Source: Flavobacteriales bacterium UBA1993 (GTDB taxonomy: Bacteria > Bacteroidota > Bacteroidia > Flavobacteriales_G > Salibacteraceae). From it: 5,174 nt of DNA. The stretch is taken from contig DDCZ01000054.1 of assembly GCA_002336485.1 (NCBI GenBank), forward strand, positions 6,322 to 11,495. Direction: 5' to 3'. Both the position numbers and the translations under genes were made by a program. The notes beneath the pieces are model-generated. The model was given only the letters and a program-made list of their open reading frames with translations. It searched no databases and was not told where the DNA came from. Numbering within the stretch: the stretch's first letter is position 1; each line of letters begins with the position of its first letter. This document shows positions 1 through 4,833 of this stretch, piece by piece.

Positions 1-528
1 CCAATAATCCTTCATGTTGCCATGACAACCGAAAGCAATTTTTTCTTCTACGCTATCAATAACAACGACATTCTTAGCTGAGCTAACAACATCACCGAGG
101 CCTCCGTTTAAGCTCATGTCAACTATATGATAATACAGGCCAATATTGGGTTGAGTACTTGAAGTCATAAAGGCAGCACCACTACTCATAAACAAAAAAT
201 ACTGATCCGAATTACCAGGATGCGGAACTATTGCCACTGGTTGCTCGGATGGAATCATTCCGATCAAACCAGTTCCGTTTGGCATTGGATTGTGGCTTTT
301 GTCCCAAATAGTGTCCCCTTCTGTATAAAAGAGCAACTCTCCATTTTTGTCAGAATAACTTCCTGTACCCGTAATCCAGTATTGATCCGCGACACTTTCC
401 ATCGTAGATTGCGGCCCCGTGCTGTCAAATTCTAGCCCTGCACGATTCCCAAACATCCACCAGGTTGTCTCTTTTTGTGCATTGGCCTGAAGTGCAAACA
501 ATAAAAGAAGAATAACGGCTAAGCGCAT
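1..528 (-). CDS. Secreted T9SS-type repeat protein, N-terminal part (runs off left edge)
   Basis: The visible 176 codons begin with ATG at 528-526 and stay open to the window edge. Residues 1-17 form a classic signal peptide (MRLA, a run of Ile/Leu, then ANA) with likely cleavage before Gln18, a residue common at this place in Bacteroidota exported proteins. The mature part starts with WWMFGNRAGLEF (residues 23-34), then has DKNGELLFYTEGDTIWD (60-76), MPNGTGLIG (82-90), VDMSLNGGLGDV (137-148) and HGNMKDYW (169-176). These match the N-terminal domain I know from large Bacteroidota surface proteins that usually end in a gliding-motility or T9SS type B sorting domain; that end lies outside the window, so the sorting route is inferred. 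The role is unknown, perhaps adhesion or surface structure. It is downstream of the dismutase in the same direction but separated by a terminator, so it is probably a separate unit. Confidence 0.85.
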   Translation of the reverse strand, partial: MRLAVILLLLFALQANAQKETTWWMFGNRAGLEFDSTGPQSTMESVADQYWITGTGSYSDKNGELLFYTEGDTIWDKSHNPMPNGTGLIGMIPSEQPVAIVPHPGNSDQYFLFMSSGAAFMTSSTQPNIGLYYHIVDMSLNGGLGDVVSSAKNVVVIDSVEEKIAFGCHGNMKDYW

Positions 529-532
529 AACT

Positions 533-540
533 CAAAGTTA
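533..540 (-). promoter_or_regulatory. Candidate -7 promoter element of the secreted-protein gene
   Basis: On the minus strand this reads TAACTTTG, a full match to the Bacteroidota -7 consensus TAnnTTTG. It ends only four bases before the ATG at 528, so transcription would start at or within a few bases of the start codon. I find no TTG at the usual 17-23 base spacing upstream; the nearest, TTTTG at 573-569, is 28 bases away. The element could therefore be a chance match. Confidence 0.35.
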
Positions 541-605
541 GGTTTAAGGATGGAATGACGTGTGAGGCCAAAATGTCCATTCTTTTCTTGATATTTAATG
601 GCAAC

Positions 606-646
606 AAAAAACCCCAACCGCTCCTGTTTAGGAACTCGTTGGGGCT
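606..646 (-). terminator. Rho-independent terminator of the superoxide dismutase gene
   Basis: Read on the minus strand, CCCCAAC (644-638) pairs with GTTGGGG (618-612), and the loop contains a further TCCT/AGGA pairing. Six T residues (611-606) follow immediately. The hairpin starts about 20 bases after the dismutase stop codon, where a terminator for that gene is expected, and it separates the dismutase from the secreted-protein gene downstream. Confidence 0.9.
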
Positions 647-665
647 CTCATGTTTTCTCAGAAAT

Positions 666-1274
666 TTACTTCCCAGCCTCGTAGCGTCTACTTACTTCGT
701 CCCAGTTTACAACATTCCAGAATGCAGAAATGTAATCTGGTCGTCGGTTTTGGTAGTTTAGGTAATACGCGTGTTCCCAAACATCCAATCCTAAAATTGG
801 TGTGCCTGAACAGCCAACACCTGACATAAGCGGATTGTCTTGATTTGGAGTAGAACATACCTCTACTGCTCCGCCAGCATGCACACATAGCCAAGCCCAA
901 CCAGATCCAAAACGCGTTGCCGCTGCTTTTGCGAATGCGTCCTTGAGTGCGTCAAATGAGCCACAGGCTGCGTTAATTGCGTCAGCAAGCTCACCCGTTG
1001 GTGCTCCGCCGCCATTTGGAGACATAACTTTCCAGAACAAGGAATGGTTATAATAGCCGCCGCCATTATTGCGCACTGCTCCGTTAGACATATCCAAATT
1101 GGCCAATATATCTTCGATAGACTTGCCTTCTAGATCTGTTCCTGCAATTGCACTGTTTAGGTTATTCGTGTATCCAGCATGGTGTTTTCCATGATGAATC
1201 TCCATGGTTCTTGCATCAATGTGTGGTTCTAATGCATCATGTGCATAGTCGAGTGTTGGTAATTCAAATGCCAT
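666..1274 (-). CDS. sodA: Superoxide dismutase, Fe/Mn family, probably manganese type
   Basis: The 202-residue protein is full length for the family and converts superoxide to hydrogen peroxide and oxygen. It has no signal peptide, so it is cytoplasmic. All four metal ligands are visible: His27 in MEIHHGKHH, His77 in YYNHSLFW, and Asp164 and His168 in DVWEHAYY. Tyr35 corresponds to the conserved second-sphere tyrosine. Metal preference is judged from two positions: Gly73 where iron enzymes carry Gln, and Gln145 in NQDNPLM, the place of the manganese-enzyme Gln146. This points to the Mn type, although cambialistic activity cannot be excluded. Four cysteines (104, 130, 140, 155) are more than many relatives carry. 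The gene starts at ATG 1274-1272 behind an A/T-rich leader without a Shine-Dalgarno sequence, ends with TAA and is followed by its own terminator. It is divergent from the His-rich lipoprotein gene. Confidence 0.97.
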   Translation of the reverse strand: MAFELPTLDYAHDALEPHIDARTMEIHHGKHHAGYTNNLNSAIAGTDLEGKSIEDILANLDMSNGAVRNNGGGYYNHSLFWKVMSPNGGGAPTGELADAINAACGSFDALKDAFAKAAATRFGSGWAWLCVHAGGAVEVCSTPNQDNPLMSGVGCSGTPILGLDVWEHAYYLNYQNRRPDYISAFWNVVNWDEVSRRYEAGK

Positions 1275-1309
1275 ATTATAAGTTTTAATGGTTCAAGTAA
1301 AGCGTTAAC

Positions 1310-1348
1310 AATGGTCGGTAAAAACAGTTTAGTTTAAAACCGGCCATT
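1310..1348. repeat. Imperfect inverted repeat between the dismutase and lipoprotein genes
   Basis: AATGGTCGGT (1310-1319) and ACCGGCCATT (1339-1348) are reverse complements except at one position (T1315 against G1343, a G-U pair in RNA). The arms are 19 bases apart and their centres are 29 bases apart, close to three helical turns. The dyad lies in the 128-base divergent region, 36 bases from the dismutase start and 54 from the lipoprotein ATG, so it could be an operator acting on both genes. No regulator can be named, and a chance origin is possible. Confidence 0.45.
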
Positions 1349-1353
1349 TCCAA

Positions 1354-1361
1354 TAACTTCG
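1354..1361 (+). promoter_or_regulatory. Weak candidate -7 element for the His-rich lipoprotein gene
   Basis: TAACTTCG matches the Bacteroidota consensus TAnnTTTG at all but one fixed position. It lies 41 bases before the ATG at 1403, which would give a leader of about 35 bases. No convincing TTG -33 element lies upstream at the usual distance. It is listed because it is the best candidate in this intergenic stretch and sits just beyond the dyad. Confidence 0.22.
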
Positions 1362-1402
1362 TCAAATATTTCAATTCTAAACCACTTAAACCTAATACAG
1401 TG

Positions 1403-1666
1403 ATGAAAAAACTAATACCAGCTGTCGTAGCATTGGCTTTAATAGCCACTGCATGCGGAGGAAACGAAGAGGCTGCCGCTGAAGCTCAAGAGGCTGCCGA
1501 AGAGCAAGTTGATGAAAAAGTAAACGAAATCATGGAAGACCTCGAAGCGTCAGCCGAAGAAGCTGAAGTTGTTGCAGACTCTGCTGCCGTTGAGGGAGAA
1601 GAAGTGATGGAAGGCGAAGAGGCGCATGATCACGAAGGACATGACCACGAAGGCCATAGCCACTAA
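1403..1666 (+). CDS. Small acidic lipoprotein with histidine-rich metal-binding tail
   Basis: This 87-residue protein has three parts. Residues 1-18 are a lipoprotein signal peptide (MKK, a hydrophobic run, then ATAC), so Cys18 would be lipidated. GGNEE follows; acidic residues right after the cysteine resemble the surface-export signal known from Bacteroidota lipoproteins. Residues 22-73 are almost all Ala, Glu, Val and Asp, with no Pro and few Gly, and are probably helical and strongly negative. The tail (75-87) holds six His (75, 77, 80, 82, 85, 87) in HDHEG repeats, a pattern expected to bind Zn, Ni, Cu or similar ions. I start it at ATG 1403; a GTG at 1400 would add one residue. I do not recognise a named family. 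Metal buffering in the envelope is an inference. It is divergent from the dismutase gene and ends in a shared terminator. Confidence 0.8.
   Translation: MKKLIPAVVALALIATACGGNEEAAAEAQEAAEEQVDEKVNEIMEDLEASAEEAEVVADSAAVEGEEVMEGEEAHDHEGHDHEGHSH
1625..1663 (+). repeat. 15-base tandem repeat encoding the HDHEG tail
   Basis: Units at 1625-1639 and 1640-1654 differ at only two third-codon positions (GAT/GAC and GGA/GGC), and a partial third unit (CATAGCCAC) runs to the stop codon. Each full unit encodes HDHEG. The in-frame repeat could change the number of histidines by slippage or unequal exchange. Confidence 0.8.
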
Positions 1667-1683
1667 AAGAAGCGGAACACACA

Positions 1684-1715
1684 AAAACCCGAGGCTAAAC
1701 GTCTCGGTTTTTTTT
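1684..1715. terminator. Bidirectional terminator shared by the lipoprotein and S41 peptidase genes
   Basis: CCGAG (1689-1693) pairs with CTCGG (1703-1707). On the plus strand the stem is followed by nine T residues, suiting the lipoprotein gene that ends at 1666. On the minus strand it is followed by GTTTTT, suiting the peptidase gene. Flanking A and T runs can extend the stem past one unpaired C. The loop contains the peptidase stop codon (1697-1695), and the T tract of the plus-strand terminator is also its KKN codons. Confidence 0.85.
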
Positions 1716-3179
1716 TGCCTCAATAATCCGTTGCACGGCTGGATCGGCACGATTGGTAATCATATAATACTCGAGGTCGGTAAATAGACTCCGTGCCAAT
1801 AGAGCTCGCAATCGAACGCTCATTTTGGCCTGAGAACGACTCCATTCCGATTCATTTATGGCAAAAGCCTTCGCGCCTAGAAATTCGCGCATCCCAACCA
1901 AAATGGAACTATCGGATACTTCTGCCTCAAAACCCTGAAACGTGAGTTCATCTTCTAAAAGATGGGCATCCCTGAATTCATATACGAATTCGTTTATCCA
2001 GCCTCGATGCACCAGCTCTGCATACAGCCATGTTATCCCGGCTGTATCTCTATCAACTTCTATATCTGGGACAATGCCACCGCGCTTTTCTGTTTCTAGG
2101 CTATCTAGATCTTCCGAAAACCCATCGTACGACCTCTGGATGCTTCTACCTAATGGGGTATAATAGCGCGCCACAGTTAGTCTTGTTGCAGATCCATCGG
2201 CCCATTCGTTCTGCTCCTGCACCAAACCCTTTCCGTAGGATCGTTTGCCATAAACAACCGCTCGACCATGGTCTTGCATGGCGCCAGCAAGAATTTCCGA
2301 TGCACTCGCGCTGTATCCATCCACAATAATGCTTAGGTCGAGGTTTTCCAAACTTCCAGTAGAAGTTGACATATACTCAGTGCGTGGTCGTGATTTCCCC
2401 TCAGTGTAGGTGATCACCAAATCAGCTTTCAAAAATTCATCCGCGATGCTAACAGCCGCGTCCAAAAACCCACCTCCGTTGCCTCTCAGGTCCAACACTA
2501 TTGAGGTTGGATTCTGTGTCAGAAAGGGTGCTATTGCCTCATTAAACTCATCAAATGTGTTCTTAGCAAATCGATCTAATTTTAGATATATCGTGGTGTC
2601 ATTCAGCATATATGCCGCATCTACACTAGAAAGTGCAATAGTGCCTCGAACCACATCAAACGACATCTCAGCACCATTTCGAAGCACGGTTACCGATACC
2701 TCCGTGCCGCTTTCGCCTTTAAGCAACGCCATCACATCCTCGTTCGATTTCCCCACACCTGCAATCACTTCACCATTGGCCTTGAGCAGCCTGTCGCCAG
2801 CCTTAAGACCAGCGGCTTCAGCCGGGCCTCCGGGAATTGCCTTTATCACATAAACGGTGTCCGTTTGGAAATTGAATTGAATCCCAATCCCATCGAATCC
2901 TCCATTTAGAGATTCATTTATGGAGCCTAGCTTATCCTCTTTGATGTAAAATGAATGTGGATCCAGGCGCTGCAGCAAATAGGATATTGCTTCATCCTCA
3001 AGCTTGGCCCGAGAAATTGTGTCGACATAGTCCTGCTCAACGTATTGCAGTATTTGGTTGATTTTTTCCCACTCCGGTCGTCGGTTTGACTCTTCGCCAC
3101 CTGAGAGTCCAAAACCAAGTACAAGACCCATTGCCATTGAAACGGCTAAAAGAAGAGGCACAATAGCTTTTCGGCTCAT
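1695..3179 (-). CDS. S41 family C-terminal processing peptidase, membrane anchored
   Basis: This 494-residue protein belongs to the CtpA/Tsp group of serine peptidases, which trim or degrade envelope proteins from their C-terminal ends. Residues 5-26 are a hydrophobic segment, either a signal peptide or a membrane anchor, placing the rest in the periplasm. A PDZ domain spans about 93-175, beginning at GGFDGIGIQF and including GPAEAAGLKAGDRLL (118-132), and would bind substrate C-termini. The peptidase core follows, with DLRGNGGG (230-237), the SASAS segment (290-294) and SYGKGLVQ (314-321). By alignment with E. coli Tsp, where nucleophile and lysine are 25 residues apart, the catalytic residues are Ser292, Lys317 and Gln321, all intact. 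About 110 residues follow the core, an extension usual in Bacteroidota members. The start codon lies two bases after the dCMP deaminase stop, so the two form an operon. No specific substrate can be inferred. Confidence 0.95.
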   Translation of the reverse strand: MSRKAIVPLLLAVSMAMGLVLGFGLSGGEESNRRPEWEKINQILQYVEQDYVDTISRAKLEDEAISYLLQRLDPHSFYIKEDKLGSINESLNGGFDGIGIQFNFQTDTVYVIKAIPGGPAEAAGLKAGDRLLKANGEVIAGVGKSNEDVMALLKGESGTEVSVTVLRNGAEMSFDVVRGTIALSSVDAAYMLNDTTIYLKLDRFAKNTFDEFNEAIAPFLTQNPTSIVLDLRGNGGGFLDAAVSIADEFLKADLVITYTEGKSRPRTEYMSTSTGSLENLDLSIIVDGYSASASEILAGAMQDHGRAVVYGKRSYGKGLVQEQNEWADGSATRLTVARYYTPLGRSIQRSYDGFSEDLDSLETEKRGGIVPDIEVDRDTAGITWLYAELVHRGWINEFVYEFRDAHLLEDELTFQGFEAEVSDSSILVGMREFLGAKAFAINESEWSRSQAKMSVRLRALLARSLFTDLEYYMITNRADPAVQRIIEAKKNRDV

Positions 3180-3181
3180 GT

Positions 3182-3634
3182 TTAATCTAGATTCTGCATT
3201 TGTCGAATTTCCAATCCTGCTTTCTTGAGAAATTCTAACCCGCTCACGTCTTTATATTGATCTATATAAACTAGGCGCTTTATTCCCGCTTGCAACACCA
3301 ATTTAGAGCAGTCTTTACAGGGTGAATTTGTTAAGTATAACGTAGCTCCATTTACTTTGTTTGATGAACGCGCAACTTTAAGAATTGCATTTGCCTCGGC
3401 ATGTAAAACGTACCACTTTGTATTTCCTTCCTCGTCCTCACAGTTGTTTTCGAAGCCAGTCGGTGTCCCATTATATCCATCTGCAATTATGGTGGCATCC
3501 TTGACTATTATAGCCCCCACTTGCTTGCGCTTGCAGTGACTTAATTTGGCCCATTCCTTGGCAAGCCTCAAATATGCCCGATCGTATCGATCTTGTTTTG
3601 TGGGGTCGTTATATGTGATTTTATCGTTTTGCAT
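3182..3634 (-). CDS. dCMP deaminase (deoxycytidylate deaminase)
   Basis: The protein of 150 residues converts dCMP to dUMP, supplying thymidylate synthase. It has the zinc-dependent cytidine/deoxycytidylate deaminase signature: HAEANAI gives zinc ligand His78 and catalytic Glu80, and PCKDC gives ligands Cys106 and Cys109. QVGAIIV, the DGYNGTP loop and the NCED motif are typical of bacterial dCMP deaminases (ComEB type); the GYNG part lies in the region used for dCTP activation in studied members. Length is normal. I choose ATG 3634-3632; an in-frame TTG nine bases upstream (3643-3641) would add three residues but overlaps the candidate promoter and is less likely. The gene leads a two-gene operon with the S41 peptidase. 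No functional link between the two products is obvious, although I believe this neighbour pair recurs in Bacteroidota. Confidence 0.95.
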   Translation of the reverse strand: MQNDKITYNDPTKQDRYDRAYLRLAKEWAKLSHCKRKQVGAIIVKDATIIADGYNGTPTGFENNCEDEEGNTKWYVLHAEANAILKVARSSNKVNGATLYLTNSPCKDCSKLVLQAGIKRLVYIDQYKDVSGLEFLKKAGLEIRQMQNLD

Positions 3635-3640
3635 CGCGGG

Positions 3641-3648
3641 CAAATGTA
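3641..3648 (-). promoter_or_regulatory. Candidate -7 promoter element of the deaminase-peptidase operon
   Basis: On the minus strand this is TACATTTG, a full match to the Bacteroidota TAnnTTTG element. Only six bases separate it from the ATG at 3634, so the predicted transcript would be leaderless or nearly so. There is no TTG at 17-23 bases upstream; instead that space is occupied by a dyad. The element could be fortuitous. Confidence 0.4.
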
Positions 3649-3652
3649 CTCA

Positions 3653-3670
3653 GCAATCTATGCAGATTGC
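3653..3670. repeat. Perfect inverted repeat upstream of the dCMP deaminase gene
   Basis: GCAATCT (3653-3659) and AGATTGC (3664-3670) are perfect reverse complements around ATGC. A second, wider pair, CTCAGC (3649-3654) and GCTGAG (3678-3683), encloses it and shares two bases with the inner arm. The dyad begins four bases upstream of the candidate -7 element of the deaminase operon, a place where a bound regulator would block RNA polymerase. Operator function is inferred. Confidence 0.45.
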
Positions 3671-3706
3671 ACTAGAGGCTGAGCATAAACCATCGATCAC
3701 CAATTC

Positions 3707-3720
3707 TTACCATTTACCAT
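3707..3720. repeat. Tandem 7-base repeat TTACCAT
   Basis: Two perfect abutting copies of TTACCAT lie just upstream of the candidate promoter of the S9 peptidase gene. Short direct repeats in this place can bind regulators, but so short a repeat can also arise by chance. Confidence 0.4.
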
Positions 3721-3729
3721 CCCGATCCG

Positions 3730-3758
3730 TTGAGAAAACCAACGAAGTCGTTTATTTG
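3730..3758 (+). promoter_or_regulatory. Candidate promoter of the S9 peptidase gene
   Basis: TTG at 3730-3732 is followed after 18 bases by TTTATTTG (3751-3758). This fits the Bacteroidota arrangement TTG, 17-23 bases, TAnnTTTG, with one mismatch in the -7 element. Transcription would begin near 3764, leaving a leader of roughly 13 bases before the ATG at 3778. It is the only candidate in the window with both elements at normal spacing. Confidence 0.42.
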
Positions 3759-3777
3759 CCCCTTAAATCGAAACCAC

Positions 3778-4833
3778 ATGAAAAGAAATGTTTTTCTCAC
3801 TATCGCCTTAGCAGCAAGCGTCTTCGTTAGCTGCGGTGGTCAAAAAGAATCTATGGAATCAGAACATGTTATGGAAACGGCCCCGACAATTGAATTAAAG
3901 GACTTCTTTAAGAACCCTGAAAAAACGTCGTATCAAATTTCACCGGATGGTAAATACTACTCGTACTTGGCTCCATATGAGTCTCGAAAAAACATTCACA
4001 TTGAGAACATAGAATCAGGCGAAACCAAACGTGTTACATCTCAGACGGATAGGGACATTGCCGGATACTTCTGGGCGAACAATGAGCAACTTGTCTTTAT
4101 GCGCGACGATGGTGGTGATGAAAATTGGTATCTGGTAATGACGTCCGTGAGCACCGGTGACGAGGTGCCATTAACCAAGATGGAAGGTGTAAGGTCTCAG
4201 ATAATTGACGCATTGGAAGATATCCCAAGCCAAATGATCGTTGGGCTAAACAAGCGAAACCCACAGTTTTTTGATCCATATAGATTGGATCTTAATACCG
4301 GTGAAATGACCATGATTGCGGAGAACCCTGGAAACATTACGGGTTGGATGACCGATCATGAAGGAAAGCTAAGAGTGGCGAATACTACAGATGGAGTAAA
4401 CACCTCAATTCTGTATCGAGCAACGGAAAACGACGCTTGGAAAACGGTCATCACGACAAACTTCAAAGAAGGTATTTCTCCAAGCTTTTTCACGTTTGAC
4501 AACAAAAACGTGTATGCCACATCGAACATAGGCAGAGACAAGCAGGCGGCGATCATATTCAACATTGAAACAGGAGAGGAAATCGAAGAATTGTATGTGA
4601 ATGAACACAACGATGTAAGTGGAATTAGCTATTCGAAGAAGCGTCAATTAATAACGTCGGCTCGATATACTGCAGAGAAATCAGAGCGTCACTTTTTTGA
4701 TGCGGAATCGGAAGCAACATACGCGCGCTTGCAAAAAGAGCTTGCTGGATACGAAGTTGCCGTGACATCCGTAACCGACGAGGAAGACAAGTACATCATC
4801 CGCACTTACAGCGATCGATCCCTGGGTGCATAA
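3778..4833 (+). CDS. S9 (prolyl oligopeptidase) family lipoprotein, beta-propeller part ending at a premature stop
   Basis: This 351-residue reading frame is the N-terminal half of an S9 family serine peptidase of the acylaminoacyl-peptidase-like (S9C) type. I start it at ATG 3778, because residues 1-19 then form a lipoprotein signal (MKRN, a hydrophobic run, VSC) with lipid on Cys19; an in-frame TTG at 3730 would bury that signal. From about residue 40 come beta-propeller blades with motifs such as ISPDGKYYSY (54-63), GYFWANNEQLVFMRDDGGDENW (96-117, in two parts FWANNEQLVF and DDGGDENW) and DPYRLDLNTGE (166-176). In whole enzymes this propeller gates access to the hydrolase. The frame stops at TAA 4831-4833 just after RTYSDRSLGA, a conserved stretch that leads into the hydrolase domain. 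The product as written has no catalytic residues. The rest of the gene follows in the same frame. Confidence 0.85.
   Translation: MKRNVFLTIALAASVFVSCGGQKESMESEHVMETAPTIELKDFFKNPEKTSYQISPDGKYYSYLAPYESRKNIHIENIESGETKRVTSQTDRDIAGYFWANNEQLVFMRDDGGDENWYLVMTSVSTGDEVPLTKMEGVRSQIIDALEDIPSQMIVGLNKRNPQFFDPYRLDLNTGEMTMIAENPGNITGWMTDHEGKLRVANTTDGVNTSILYRATENDAWKTVITTNFKEGISPSFFTFDNKNVYATSNIGRDKQAAIIFNIETGEEIEELYVNEHNDVSGISYSKKRQLITSARYTAEKSERHFFDAESEATYARLQKELAGYEVAVTSVTDEEDKYIIRTYSDRSLGA

Noticed and set aside
220..435. A 71-codon plus-strand frame within the secreted-protein gene
   Set aside because: The minus strand here carries a clear signal peptide and repeat-domain motifs, so the plus frame is a shadow.
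2410..2853. A 147-codon open frame on the plus strand, antisense to the S41 peptidase gene
   Set aside because: The opposite strand encodes a full-length peptidase with intact catalytic motifs. The antisense translation is Ser/Pro/Ala-rich with no recognisable motif, as expected for a shadow frame.
3635..3643. TTG at 3643-3641 as the start of the dCMP deaminase
   Set aside because: An ATG lies three codons downstream, gives a normal family length, and the TTG falls inside the candidate promoter element.
3730..3777. Upstream TTG as the start of the S9 peptidase
   Set aside because: It would place 16 polar residues before the lipoprotein signal peptide, and the TTG fits better as a -33 promoter element. 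ATG 3778 puts the signal at the N-terminus.
4831..4833. TAA as a recoded sense codon, such as selenocysteine, pyrrolysine or an altered genetic code
   Set aside because: Selenocysteine uses UGA and pyrrolysine UAG. The dismutase, lipoprotein and deaminase genes end properly at TAA, two of them followed by terminators, so TAA is an ordinary stop here.
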